This document shows, piece by piece, positions 17,550 to 26,289 of a DNA stretch of 64,000 nt. This stretch comes from CALOAD01 sp942491415. Its GTDB lineage: Bacteria > Cyanobacteriota > Vampirovibrionia > Gastranaerophilales > CALOAD01. A program made the translations under genes and the position numbers. The stretch's first letter is position 1. Each line of letters starts with the position of its first letter. Location: positions 372,001-436,000 of the forward strand of contig CALOAD010000014.1 of NCBI GenBank assembly GCA_942491415.1, given 5' to 3'. Under the pieces are notes generated by a model. It was not told the DNA's origin, searched no databases, and was given only the letters and a program-made list of their open reading frames with translations.

Positions 17550-17658
17550 TTTTGAGTCGGTTGTTTTGTAAATCCAAAATTATTAATTTGTTGTCTAAGA
17601 AATTATCTTGTTATAATCTTTAATAATGATCTGATACATTGAAAAAAGCAAATACAAA

Positions 17659-18486
17659 ATGGCGAATATAAACAAAACAAATCTAAATGAAATACAAGGG
17701 TTAATAGCGGGTGATGGCGAATTACCTGTTTTAATGGCAAAAGCTGCTGTTAAAGCTGGTCATAAGCTTGTCATAATTTCTCTTTCCGGTTCTAATAGAA
17801 AAGAATTATCAAAATATAGTGACAAAATTTACGAATTTGGTCCCGGAGAATTCATAAAAATCTTTGAAGCCCTCAACAAAGAAAACGTCAAACAACTTAC
17901 CTTTATTGGAAAAGTGAGTAAAAGTGTTATCATAAAGAATCCTCGTCTTGATTCAAAAGCTTTAAATCTTATAAAATCAGCTAAAAGATTAAATGATGAT
18001 GCTTTAATGCTTGGAATAATAAAGCTTCTTGATGATGAAAACATGGAAGTGCTTGATCAAACACTTTTTACAACAGAAACATTCCCTAAAAAGGGACTTA
18101 TTGGTAACATAAAGCCTACTAAAGAACAGTTAAATGATATAGAATATGGTTTTTCAATAGCAAAAGAATCCGGGAGAATGGATATTGGACAAACAGTGGT
18201 TGTCCAAAATAAAATGATCCTTGCTGTAGAAGCTATTGAAGGCACCGACAAAGCCATAGAAAGAGGTTGTAGACTTGGTAGTAGCAATGCTGTCATTGTA
18301 AAAGTCAGCAAACCTGAGCAAGATCAACGATTTGATATTCCTGCTGTAGGGCTAAAAACACTTAAAACCATAAAACGCTACGGAGGTAAAGTGTTGGCAA
18401 TAGAAGCCGGTAAAACCTTTGTCGTTGATAAAGATAAAGTAATAAAATTCGCAGATAGACATAATATAGTGATAATAGCAGTATGA
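17659..18486 (+). CDS. lpxI: UDP-2,3-diacylglucosamine diphosphatase LpxI
   Basis: LpxI hydrolyses UDP-2,3-diacylglucosamine to lipid X, the fourth step of lipid A synthesis in bacteria without LpxH. The 275 residues show the family N-terminus (GLIAGDGELPVLMAKAAVKAGHKLVI), a middle segment with QLTFIGKVSK, and the C-terminal catalytic half with DIGQTVVVQNKMILAVEAIEGTD and FDIPAVGLKTLK. Its stop overlaps the start of lpxB (ATGA). That pairing strongly supports the call, because LpxB uses the LpxI product. Confidence 0.92.
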   Translation: MANINKTNLNEIQGLIAGDGELPVLMAKAAVKAGHKLVIISLSGSNRKELSKYSDKIYEFGPGEFIKIFEALNKENVKQLTFIGKVSKSVIIKNPRLDSKALNLIKSAKRLNDDALMLGIIKLLDDENMEVLDQTLFTTETFPKKGLIGNIKPTKEQLNDIEYGFSIAKESGRMDIGQTVVVQNKMILAVEAIEGTDKAIERGCRLGSSNAVIVKVSKPEQDQRFDIPAVGLKTLKTIKRYGGKVLAIEAGKTFVVDKDKVIKFADRHNIVIIAV

Positions 18487-19631
18487 AAAAATTATTTATA
18501 ATAACGGGTGAACACTCCGGAGATTTACACGCTTCTTTTGTTGTTAAAGCAATAAAAAAAATGATGCCCGGCATTGAAATTCAAGCCGTAGGTGGAAAAA
18601 ACCTCGAAAAAGAAGGCGTTAAACTTTTTAAAGACCACTCAAAAATGGGAGTGGTCGGCATTTCACTTTCAGCTATTGTTGACCACTTAAAACTAGGCAA
18701 AGAAATTATTAATCATTTAAAAAACGACTTTAAGCCTGATCTAGTTTTACTGGTTGATTATGGCGGTTTTAACCTAAGAATAGCAAAAGAACTGAAAAAA
18801 AATAACTTGGAAGCTTTTTACTATATCTCGCCTCAAGTTTGGGCATCAAGAAAAAACAGAGTAAATTCAATCAAAAAATATATCTCTAGGATGATGGTAA
18901 TATTGCCTTTTGAAGAAAAATTCCATAAAACCGAAGGTATTAATGCCCAATATGTAGGACATCCTTTGATTTCGCAACTGCCAAAAGATTTTTCAAAAGA
19001 AGAATTCATAAAAATAAATAATCTTGATCCTAACAAAAAAATAGTTGGGGTTTTCCCGGGCAGCAGAAAAATGGAACTCAACTACTTACTTCCTGTTTTT
19101 ATAAAAGCTATAGAACTAATCAATAAACACTCCAAAAAAGTTCAATTTTGCTTAGGGCAAGCTCCAAACGTGAACGATAAACTACTAAGTAAATACTTAA
19201 AAGGTTGTTATGAAAATGATATAGATTTAAAAATCCTAAAGAATCAAAACCACGCTCTTTTGGCTTGTTCTGATGTAGTTATGCTTGCATCCGGAACAAT
19301 AACCCTTGAAGCAGCAATCTATAAAACCCCTATGATTGTGAGTTATAAAGGACCCAGCTGGGCTTATACAATATACATGTTCTTAAGATACCTATCAATT
19401 CTATCTTTGCCAAATATAATAGCAGGCAAAAAAATTGTACAGGAATTCTTGCAAAACAATGCAAAACCCAATTTAATAGCTGATGAAGTTTTATCCTTAT
19501 TACATAATGAAAACAAACGTAATGAAATGATAAACGAGCTAGAGATCGTAAACCAAAAACTTGGTGACAAAATCGCATCCAATGAAGTAGCAGATATTAT
19601 AAAGAATTACCTTGAAAACAATGGACAATAA
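18483..19631 (+). CDS. lpxB: Lipid-A-disaccharide synthase
   Basis: LpxB (glycosyltransferase family 19) condenses lipid X with UDP-diacylglucosamine to the lipid A disaccharide at the inner membrane. The 382 residues show ITGEHSGDLHA at the N-terminus, VLLVDYGGFNLRIAK, YYISPQVWASR, VGHPL, VFPGSRKMEL and ASGTITLEAA, all family landmarks. Length is typical. It overlaps lpxI by four bases, and the next gene's ATG lies within its last four codons. Confidence 0.95.
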   Translation: MKKLFIITGEHSGDLHASFVVKAIKKMMPGIEIQAVGGKNLEKEGVKLFKDHSKMGVVGISLSAIVDHLKLGKEIINHLKNDFKPDLVLLVDYGGFNLRIAKELKKNNLEAFYYISPQVWASRKNRVNSIKKYISRMMVILPFEEKFHKTEGINAQYVGHPLISQLPKDFSKEEFIKINNLDPNKKIVGVFPGSRKMELNYLLPVFIKAIELINKHSKKVQFCLGQAPNVNDKLLSKYLKGCYENDIDLKILKNQNHALLACSDVVMLASGTITLEAAIYKTPMIVSYKGPSWAYTIYMFLRYLSILSLPNIIAGKKIVQEFLQNNAKPNLIADEVLSLLHNENKRNEMINELEIVNQKLGDKIASNEVADIIKNYLENNGQ

Positions 19632-20292
19632 AAGCGTTTATAAAGATCAGGAAATAAAGATTAAAACGGCATCCTTAATAGGAAGTTTTATCACAGACCT
19701 TATTGATAGAACGGGGTTAAGAAAAAAACATAACTACAACCAAGCTAATGAACCTGCTATTTATGCAACTTGGCATGGTAGTCAACTTGGTTTTGGTGTG
19801 TTCACAAAAAAAGAAAGAAAAAATATAAAACTTCATATCCTCATTAGCCAAAGTAATGACGGTGATATCATCTCCAATGTTTCAAGTTCTGTAGGATTTA
19901 GTACAATTCGCGGATCATTAGGACGTGGTGGAGCTAAAGCTTTAAGAGATATGGTTTCAATTCTAAAAAACGACGGTAACATTGCCTATACAGTTGATGG
20001 ACCTAAAGGTCCTTTATACGAAGTCAAAGACGGGCTTATAAAAGTAGCCCAGCTTTCAGGACGCCCTATTATACCAATGATGGTTAAAATGAATCCTAAA
20101 ATAACGTTTAAATCTTGGGATAACTACGAACTACCCTTGCTTTTCAGTTTATTTGAAGCAGAATTTGGTGATCCCATTCACGTTCCAAGAAAAATCAACG
20201 AGGAAGAACACGAAAATTACAAACAACAAGTTAAACAAAAATTATTTGAATTAAACGAAAAATTAAATAATAAAAAAATTGAAAAGAGGTAA
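19621..20292 (+). CDS. DUF374/lysophospholipid-acyltransferase-like protein
   Basis: This protein of about 223 residues belongs to the DUF374 group, distantly related to lauroyl/acyl transferases of lipid A. Landmarks are AIYATWHGSQLGF (the HxxxD/E-like acyltransferase site is in this form), LISQSNDGDII, FSTIRGSLGRGGAKALRDM, YTVDGPKGPLYEVKDGLIKVAQLSGRPIIP. The ATG at 19621, overlapping the lpxB stop by eleven bases, is preferred to an upstream TTG. Directly following lpxB, it may add a late acyl chain to lipid A, a role known for DUF374 members in some bacteria; specificity is not shown. Confidence 0.8.
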   Translation: MDNKSVYKDQEIKIKTASLIGSFITDLIDRTGLRKKHNYNQANEPAIYATWHGSQLGFGVFTKKERKNIKLHILISQSNDGDIISNVSSSVGFSTIRGSLGRGGAKALRDMVSILKNDGNIAYTVDGPKGPLYEVKDGLIKVAQLSGRPIIPMMVKMNPKITFKSWDNYELPLLFSLFEAEFGDPIHVPRKINEEEHENYKQQVKQKLFELNEKLNNKKIEKR

Positions 20293-20295
20293 AAC

Positions 20296-20904
20296 ATGGC
20301 TAACTTTATAACAATTTTCAGAACTATTCTGGCTTTAGTAGTTGTAGGATTACTATTTATCAAAACAAGCACTATATATTGGATTGCTTTTGGATTGACT
20401 ATCCTTGTAATCTGGATGGACGGGCTAGATGGTTATGTCGCAAGAAAATTCAACGAAACTTCCAAATTTGGAGCCGTTTTAGATATTTTAGGCGATAGAG
20501 TTGTTGAAAATGTTTACTGGATAACTTTTTTAGCACTCGGATGGTTACCTGTATGGGTTCCAATAACAGTTGTTACAAGAGGAATCATAACAGACGGACT
20601 CAGAAGCGTTGCTCTGGAACAAGGTTATACAGCTTTTGGACAAGAGACAATGATGACATCAAAAATCGGTAAATTCATTGTTACTTCAAACTTCTGCAGA
20701 TTCTCTTACGCCGTATTCAAAGCAATCGCTTTTGCGTTTTTAATAGCAGCAAATGTTCCTAATTTTGAATATGCAGCTAAAGATGTTATTTCTTTAATTG
20801 CATACTCCAGTGCATATTTTGCAGTATTCTTCTGCGTAATTAGAGGAATTCCTGTAATTATCGAAAGTAAAAGATTTTTCCCGAAAACATCAAATGAACA
20901 ATAG
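20296..20904 (+). CDS. CDP-alcohol phosphatidyltransferase (PgsA-like)
   Basis: This integral membrane enzyme transfers a phosphatidyl group from CDP-diacylglycerol to an alcohol, in PgsA to glycerol-3-phosphate. The family signature D-G-x2-(D)G-x-A-R-x8-G-x3-D-x3-D is present as DGLDGYVARKFNETSKFG followed by AVLDILGDR. Several hydrophobic helices span the 202 residues. GAGG precedes the ATG, three bases after the acyltransferase stop. The alcohol substrate cannot be fixed from sequence alone; phosphatidylglycerophosphate synthase is the likeliest. Confidence 0.82.
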   Translation: MANFITIFRTILALVVVGLLFIKTSTIYWIAFGLTILVIWMDGLDGYVARKFNETSKFGAVLDILGDRVVENVYWITFLALGWLPVWVPITVVTRGIITDGLRSVALEQGYTAFGQETMMTSKIGKFIVTSNFCRFSYAVFKAIAFAFLIAANVPNFEYAAKDVISLIAYSSAYFAVFFCVIRGIPVIIESKRFFPKTSNEQ

Positions 20905-21364
20905 TTTTAAAATAGTACTTGTAGAACCTCAAATACCTCAAAACACAGGTAATATAGCTCGTCTATGTGCTTGTACGGGTTCTGAACTTTATCTGGTAGG
21001 CAAGCTGGGGTTTTCAATCTCTGATAAATATCTAAAAAGAGCTGGTCTTGATTACTGGGAAGACGTGAACATTAATAAATACAACCATTTAGAAGATTTA
21101 ATGGCTGAGTTCCCCGACTCGAATTTTTATTTTTTAACGACAAAAACCAAGAATTCGTACTCTAACCATAAATTCAAAGAAGGTGATTTTTTAGTCTTTG
21201 GTAGCGAAACCAAAGGACTCCCTGAGAAAATCATCTTTGGAAATGCAGATAAAGCTCTCACTATACCAATGAAAGAAAATCAAAGAAGCTTAAACCTTTC
21301 AAATTCTGTGGCTATCGTTCTTTACGAAGCAATAAGGCAAACTAACTTAAACAGTAGCTGGTAA
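20894..21364 (+). CDS. trmL: tRNA (cytidine/uridine-34-2'-O)-methyltransferase
   Basis: TrmL 2'-O-methylates the wobble base of certain leucine tRNAs. The 156 residues show the SPOUT trefoil-knot pattern: VLVEPQIPQNTGNIARLCA at the N-terminus, LVFGSETKGLPE, and the knot IPMKENQRSLNLSNSVAIVLYEA. Length is typical for the minimal SPOUT enzyme. The ATG lies inside the last codons of the preceding membrane transferase gene (11-base overlap), so it is translated from the same message. Confidence 0.92.
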   Translation: MNNSFKIVLVEPQIPQNTGNIARLCACTGSELYLVGKLGFSISDKYLKRAGLDYWEDVNINKYNHLEDLMAEFPDSNFYFLTTKTKNSYSNHKFKEGDFLVFGSETKGLPEKIIFGNADKALTIPMKENQRSLNLSNSVAIVLYEAIRQTNLNSSW

Positions 21365-21430
21365 GGGGCTTTACTTTTTAGGCTTTTAAAATATTCTTAA
21401 AAAAGAAAATCAAATATTTCAGGAGTTGTT

Positions 21431-22996
21431 ATGCAAAAAATTGTCACCGGACAGCAAATGAGAGCTATTGATAAGTGTACTATTGAAGATTTATCAATAC
21501 CAAGTATAGTTTTAATGGAAAATGCAGGCAGGGCTGTTTTTGAGACCATCAGAACTATTATTGAAGAGAACGATATTAATAATCCTTCCGTTTTGATCAT
21601 TTGTGGAAAAGGTAATAATGGCGGTGACGGTTTTGTCGCAGCAAGACACCTCCTCGAAAATGATATCCAAACTACTGTTTTATCACTATACAGACCTGAC
21701 AGCCTAAAAAACGATGCTTTAACAAATCACAATGCGCTTGATCATTTTACCAATATTCTTTATTACGATAGCTTATCAGAAGAAAGTATTATCGAATTAA
21801 TTGAAAACTCGGATATAGTAACGGATGCCATATTAGGAACCGGCATTAAAAATCGAGTTAAAGGTATAGAGCAAAAATTAATAAGCTTAATTAATGAATT
21901 TTCAGACAATTTTATAATCTCGGTAGACATTGCTTCCGGTATAAATGCAGATAATGGAGATATTCTTGGTGATGCTGTTATAGCAGATTATACAACTACT
22001 TTTTTTGCTCCAAAAATTGGAAATGTTATCCATCCCGGTGCTGATTATTGTGGAGATTTATTCCTGGCAGATATCGGCATCCCCGAATATCTTATCAATG
22101 ATTCAAGATTTTTTGATAAAGAATACAACATTAACTTATTAACACAAAGTTTTATAGGACACTTAATCCCACTGCGTCCTCCCAATAGCAACAAAGGCTC
22201 TTTTGGAAAGGTTTTAAATATATCAGGAAGTTTTGGAATGGCAGGAGCTGCATATCTGAGTGCTTTTTCGGCTTTAAAAGTAGGAGCGGGATATTCCACC
22301 GTTGCAACACCTCAAAATCTTGTAAATACTATGACAACTCTAGCTCCTGAACTTGTAATGCTACCTCTTGATGATGAGAATTTTATCACTCCTAAAAGCC
22401 TTGATAAAATCATGCAAAAGGCAATAAACAGTCAAATAACGCTCATTGGACCGGGATTAGGCACCAACGATGAAACTATAGAATTTGTTTCCGAGTTTAT
22501 AATACAAGCTCAAAATCATAATCTAAAATGTATTTTTGATGCCGATGCACTCAATTGCATATCACAACTGAAAAACATTTCATTGCCCTCTAATTCTGTA
22601 CTAACACCACATCCTCTTGAACTTTCAAGACTACTGGGTATAGATGTTAAAGAAATAGAAAAAAACAGGATTCAAGCAGTTCAAACAGCATCAAAACGTT
22701 TTAATTGTATTGTAATTTTAAAAGGATCCAGAAGCCTTATTTCTCATCCCGACGGTCGAATTTTCATTAACCCGACAGGCAATTCAGCTCTTGCAACAGC
22801 AGGAACAGGTGATGTTCTTGCCGGAATGATAACAGGATTTACAGCTCAAGGAGCTAATTTACTCGGAGCGACACTTGCGGGAGTTTATTTACATGGGCTG
22901 ACAGGAGATCTTTGCTCTGAAGAATTTACAGAATATTCAACAACGGCTACTGATGTCTTAAATGCCATACCTACAGCAATAAAAGAACTTATTTAA
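21431..22996 (+). CDS. nnr: Bifunctional NAD(P)H-hydrate epimerase/dehydratase
   Basis: The enzyme repairs hydrated NADH and NADPH. The N-terminal YjeF domain (about 1-220) epimerises the hydrate, with VLMENAGRAVFE, CGKGNNGGDGFVAARHL and VDIASGINADNG. The C-terminal ribokinase-like domain (about 230-521) removes water in an ADP/ATP-dependent reaction, with FGKVLNISGSFGMAGAAYLS, IGPGLG, DADAL, LTPHPLE and ATAGTGDVLAGMITG. Length of 521 matches the fused form. An AGGAG site precedes the ATG. A strong terminator (23027-23062) ends this transcription unit. Confidence 0.94.
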   Translation: MQKIVTGQQMRAIDKCTIEDLSIPSIVLMENAGRAVFETIRTIIEENDINNPSVLIICGKGNNGGDGFVAARHLLENDIQTTVLSLYRPDSLKNDALTNHNALDHFTNILYYDSLSEESIIELIENSDIVTDAILGTGIKNRVKGIEQKLISLINEFSDNFIISVDIASGINADNGDILGDAVIADYTTTFFAPKIGNVIHPGADYCGDLFLADIGIPEYLINDSRFFDKEYNINLLTQSFIGHLIPLRPPNSNKGSFGKVLNISGSFGMAGAAYLSAFSALKVGAGYSTVATPQNLVNTMTTLAPELVMLPLDDENFITPKSLDKIMQKAINSQITLIGPGLGTNDETIEFVSEFIIQAQNHNLKCIFDADALNCISQLKNISLPSNSVLTPHPLELSRLLGIDVKEIEKNRIQAVQTASKRFNCIVILKGSRSLISHPDGRIFINPTGNSALATAGTGDVLAGMITGFTAQGANLLGATLAGVYLHGLTGDLCSEEFTEYSTTATDVLNAIPTAIKELI

Positions 22997-23026
22997 AAAA
23001 ATTAATATCTCAAATACAAACTTTTA

Positions 23027-23062
23027 GACTGTTTCTTAGATAGTTAAGAAACAGTCTTTTTT
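23027..23062 (+). terminator. Strong rho-independent terminator after nnr
   Basis: A perfect 12-base stem pairs 23027-23038 with 23045-23056 around a six-base loop, followed by six T. It closes the unit that ends with nnr. Confidence 0.9.
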
Positions 23063-23223
23063 CATTTTTAATTATTAATCTTTTTTAAGTGGCTATATCA
23101 AAGTCATATCAAGAATAAAAGGCATTATTTCAACTTGTTTGTATTAATAAATGCCATGTCCCGCTATAAAAGCTATACTTATATTTGATATGAATCATTA
23201 AGAATCAAAAAGAGGAAAATACC

Positions 23224-23766
23224 TTGAATTCACAGACTAGAAGTATCAGTAAAGATGAAATTTTATTCCCTTCAGATGTAAAGCAAATGCTGGGTGCTGA
23301 TACTGATGAGATAAAAAAACTTTGCAAGGAACATAAAATAAGCCCAAAAAGAGATAGCAAAACAGGAAAAACTTTTTTTCTAAGAAATGACGTTGAAACT
23401 TTGCTTGAAATAAAAAAACTTTACGACAAAACACAAGTTATTGAAGGTAACCAAGCAAGTCAAAATAAATTGCAAGTTCAAAACGAAACAAAAATTTCAC
23501 TGGAGGCTGAGTTTAAAGGATTCATGGAAAAGTTAATCGAAACTCAAGAAGGAATAGTAAATAAACTGTCCGGAGTTATTGACGATAAACTGGATGGAAT
23601 GGATGAAGTTGTTGTTGAACTTATCAGAGCCAAAACCGAAAATGAAAACTTAAGACATAAGCTAAACGACCTTTTAAAAGAAAATTACAACTATCAAAAA
23701 CAACTAAATACTTTTAAATCAGTTGGATTAGGACTTTATATCAAAAAAACCGAAGAAGAATTATAA
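23224..23766 (+). CDS. MerR-like HTH protein with coiled-coil tail
   Basis: A 180-residue protein. Residues about 12-62 resemble a MerR/excisionase-like winged helix: LFPSDVKQMLGADTDEIKKLCKEHKISPKRD followed by KTFFLRNDVETLLEIKKLY. The rest (about 85-165) is a long coiled coil (EAEFKGFMEKLIETQEGIVNKL...ENENLRHKLNDLLKENYNYQKQL). This domain order is seen in DUF3967/MerR-type DNA-binding proteins of plasmids and sporulators, but the family is not certain. The start is TTG with AGAGG about nine bases upstream; no internal ATG would keep the HTH. It stands alone, so it could be a DNA-binding structural or regulatory protein. Confidence 0.6.
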   Translation: MNSQTRSISKDEILFPSDVKQMLGADTDEIKKLCKEHKISPKRDSKTGKTFFLRNDVETLLEIKKLYDKTQVIEGNQASQNKLQVQNETKISLEAEFKGFMEKLIETQEGIVNKLSGVIDDKLDGMDEVVVELIRAKTENENLRHKLNDLLKENYNYQKQLNTFKSVGLGLYIKKTEEEL

Positions 23767-23966
23767 ACACCAGACAAAATTTTATCCTATCAACTAACCA
23801 AGGTGTCTAATTAATTTATATGTTTGAGAATATAAAAATATAATCACTTAGTGAAAAATACCGACAGGGCTAAGTTGTAAATATTTTTTGTTAAGTACTT
23901 CATTTTCTGAATAATTATAATATAATTATCTTAAGTTTAATCAATTAACTTATTCGCGTGAGGATT

Positions 23967-24332
23967 ATGAAAAAAATAATAGTAGTTGACGACTCCATGT
24001 TTATGAGAGCGACCTTAAAAGGTATTTTAACAAAAATCGGTTATGACGTTATCGGAGAAGGTGCTGACGGAGAAGAAGCAGTTCGGTTATACAAAGAAAA
24101 AAGACCTGATGCAATTTCTCTAGATATTACAATGCCTAAAAAAGATGGTATTGAAGCACTCAAAGAAATCAGAACATTGGACAAAGACGCCAAAGTTGTT
24201 ATGTGTAGCTCAATGGGACAAAAATATTTTGTCGAAGACGCCATCAAAGGTGGAGCTTCTGATTTTATAGTAAAACCTTTTGCTCCTCAAAAAGTAATTG
24301 AAACCTTTGACCGTATATGTCTTAAAAAATAG
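23967..24332 (+). CDS. CheY-like single-domain response regulator
   Basis: A stand-alone receiver domain of 121 residues from ATG at 23967; a GTG at 23958 is in frame but lies upstream of the GAGG element. The conserved acid pair is Asp8-Asp9 (IIVVDDSMFMR), the phosphorylated Asp is at 53 (SLDITMPKKDG), Ser sits in MCSSMGQ and Lys in FIVKPF. The M-F-M-R start and C-S-S-M-G-Q segment resemble CheY of the Gram-positive/cyanobacterial type. No chemotaxis or kinase gene lies nearby. It probably relays a histidine kinase signal by protein-protein contact. Confidence 0.92.
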   Translation: MKKIIVVDDSMFMRATLKGILTKIGYDVIGEGADGEEAVRLYKEKRPDAISLDITMPKKDGIEALKEIRTLDKDAKVVMCSSMGQKYFVEDAIKGGASDFIVKPFAPQKVIETFDRICLKK

Positions 24333-24344
24333 ACTTTAAACTTT

Positions 24345-25100
24345 TTACTTTTTATCATCCAAAGATTTAGCTTTTTTATTGAGATATCGATATAAATTAG
24401 TTAATTCTTTTGGTTTTAAAGCTCTGTATTCGCCTCGTTCTAAACCTGAAATACTCATTGTTGCATGAGAAAGTCTCTTTAAAGAAACTACTTCATGTCC
24501 AATATGGGTCATCATTCGTCTTATTTGCCTGTTAATCCCTTGATAAAGAGTTATCTGAAGAGTTGTTTGTCCTTTTTTATAATCAGAAATACAACAATCT
24601 GCATATGCAATTTTATCTTTTTCAAGTTCTATCCCTTTTGCTAAAGTATTGAGATCTTCTTGAGTGACTTTCCCCTCTACGGAAACCCTGTAAGTTTTTG
24701 AAACTTTTAATTTAGGGTGAGTCAGCCTATTAATAAGATCACCATCATTTGTAAGTATCAAAAGTCCTGTTGATAATCTATCCAATCGCCCTGCCGGATT
24801 CAAATCTTTTAATTTAGGGGGAAGAATATCATAAATGGTTTTTCGTCCTTGCGGATCTGTCTTTGAGGTTATATAACCGGGAGGTTTATTATAAATAAAA
24901 TATTTTTTCTTCTCCGGCTCTATTTTTCGTCCTTCAATAATAACCTTATCTCTTGAAGAAACAGTGAAGCCCGGCTCGGTAACAGTTTGCCCATTCACTT
25001 TTACTTTGCCGTTTTTTATTAGCTCATCAGCCCCTCTTCTTGAGACCCCACCACAACTTGCTATATATTTATTTATCCTTACTTTACCAGTATCTTTCAT
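24345..25100 (-). CDS. RsuA/RluB-family rRNA pseudouridine synthase
   Basis: The 251-residue enzyme has an N-terminal S4 domain (about 4-60, RINKYIASCGGVSRRGADELI) followed by the synthase domain. The catalytic motif is PAGRLDRLSTGLLILTNDGD, with the active Asp in GRLD. LYQGINRQIRRMMTHIGHEV is the conserved RsuA/RluB/E/F C-terminal signature. The most likely target is a 23S rRNA helix (RluB-type), based on the presence of S4 and the length. It converges on the cheY-like gene with a gap of only 12 bases and no obvious terminator. Confidence 0.88.
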   Translation of the reverse strand: MKDTGKVRINKYIASCGGVSRRGADELIKNGKVKVNGQTVTEPGFTVSSRDKVIIEGRKIEPEKKKYFIYNKPPGYITSKTDPQGRKTIYDILPPKLKDLNPAGRLDRLSTGLLILTNDGDLINRLTHPKLKVSKTYRVSVEGKVTQEDLNTLAKGIELEKDKIAYADCCISDYKKGQTTLQITLYQGINRQIRRMMTHIGHEVVSLKRLSHATMSISGLERGEYRALKPKELTNLYRYLNKKAKSLDDKK

Positions 25101-25223
25101 AATTCCAGCATTTAAACCTCATTCATTACTTTTCAATTATAGTAAAGAGTTATTCAAATAATCACAATAATCCATTTATTTTTGCAAAAGTTATCAATGA
25201 AGTAAATAAACCTGTTTTCAAAC

Positions 25224-25796
25224 CTATTTTCCTTTTGCCCAACGAATAGCAGAAACCGCCACTCTTTCACCTAAAATCTCTGCCGTTAAAAGATCACAAG
25301 AAGGAGGAGCCGCTTCACAACTTTGATCAAAAGGAGAACAAGACATTGCTCCTAAAAAACAACCCAATCTATTTATGTCTTTATTTTTTGTATCAGGCTT
25401 AAGATTTCCAGGTATTTCCCCCAATCCAACCCATATCATACCGTGTTGAGCAGCAAAAATAACAAGTTGATTAAGAGTATTGAGCTTATCTCCACTGGGC
25501 CAGCCTGAATTCACAAAGCCTGCCGCCAATTTATCTTTCCATCCTTGAGAAAACCAAATTTTTGATGTTTCATCCATAAATTGTTTAAAACGAGCTGAAA
25601 TAGTCCCCATAAATGTCGGGCTACCAAAAATAATAGCTTCCGAATCGTTTATAAAAGCCCAATTGTTTTTAACTTCATCAACAGAAATTAATCGCCCTTC
25701 TACTTCTGAAAATTTTTGCATTCCCTGCAAAACAGCTTTTGCTTGATGCTCGGTATGACCATGCATACTATGATATATAATTGAAATTTTTATCAT
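25224..25796 (-). CDS. Flavodoxin-like NAD(P)H-dependent FMN reductase/quinone reductase
   Basis: This 190-residue protein is of the flavodoxin/WrbA type. An FMN-phosphate loop, SIIYHSMHGHTEHQAK, starts at residue 4, with the flavin-contact segments FGSPTFMGTISARFKQFMD and FVNSGWPSGDKLNTLNQLVIFAAQHGMIWVG. A cysteine-rich stretch near the end (CFLGAMSCSPFDQSCEAAPPSCDLL) is unusual for WrbA. ATG at 25796 is chosen because AGGGGAG lies six bases before it; the longer frame has no support. It likely reduces quinones or other small substrates with NAD(P)H. Confidence 0.82.
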   Translation of the reverse strand: MIKISIIYHSMHGHTEHQAKAVLQGMQKFSEVEGRLISVDEVKNNWAFINDSEAIIFGSPTFMGTISARFKQFMDETSKIWFSQGWKDKLAAGFVNSGWPSGDKLNTLNQLVIFAAQHGMIWVGLGEIPGNLKPDTKNKDINRLGCFLGAMSCSPFDQSCEAAPPSCDLLTAEILGERVAVSAIRWAKGK

Positions 25797-25941
25797 TGTT
25801 TTCTCCCCTTTAAAAACATATTTTAACAACGATCACTCTTGAGTCAATTACCTGTAACTCTCATTGTTATACCGACTTGAGGGATGCTCTTTATCCTTAA
25901 AACTTTAAAATAAAAATGATGAAAACCTAAAGGAGATTATA

Positions 25942-26199
25942 ATGAGCGATAAATTAAATAAAGTTTTAAATATTTCCGATCAAGCCAATCATTCCGAAGA
26001 TATTGAAGTTTGGACAAATACATTTAAAGTAAAGGGAAAGCTTTTTAAAGATAAGAAAAAAGCCATAAAAGGTGTTATTACTCTCCAAAACGCTTCTGTT
26101 TGCTCACATTACGGTGATTGCAACTGTTCTGATAATATGACCCACGAATGGATAAATATTTTTGAAGATAAAATTATTGCTTTTACACTTTTTCAATAA
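25942..26199 (+). CDS. Small unknown protein with a C-x5-C-x-C cluster
   Basis: This 85-residue protein was not recognised. An AAAGGAG site precedes the ATG. Residues 20-50 look like short beta strands (EVWTNTFKVKGKLF), then comes a Cys/His cluster, CSHYGDCNCSDNMTH (Cys54, 60, 62; His56, 68), which could bind a metal. It stands alone and converges with the Clp-N gene across a terminator hairpin. No signal peptide or membrane segment. Confidence 0.6.
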   Translation: MSDKLNKVLNISDQANHSEDIEVWTNTFKVKGKLFKDKKKAIKGVITLQNASVCSHYGDCNCSDNMTHEWINIFEDKIIAFTLFQ

Positions 26200-26239
26200 C
26201 TTAAATTAAAATACCAATTGATTTTTTAACAAAAACATT

Positions 26240-26269
26240 AAAAGCCTTGAATTTAGATTCAAGGCTTTT
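26240..26269. terminator. Bidirectional terminator hairpin
   Basis: A perfect 13-base stem pairs 26240-26252 with 26257-26269 around TTAG. It lies between two convergent genes and carries A/T at its outer ends, so it can serve both strands. Confidence 0.65.
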
Positions 26270-26289
26270 AGCAAACTATTTAAAGTTAA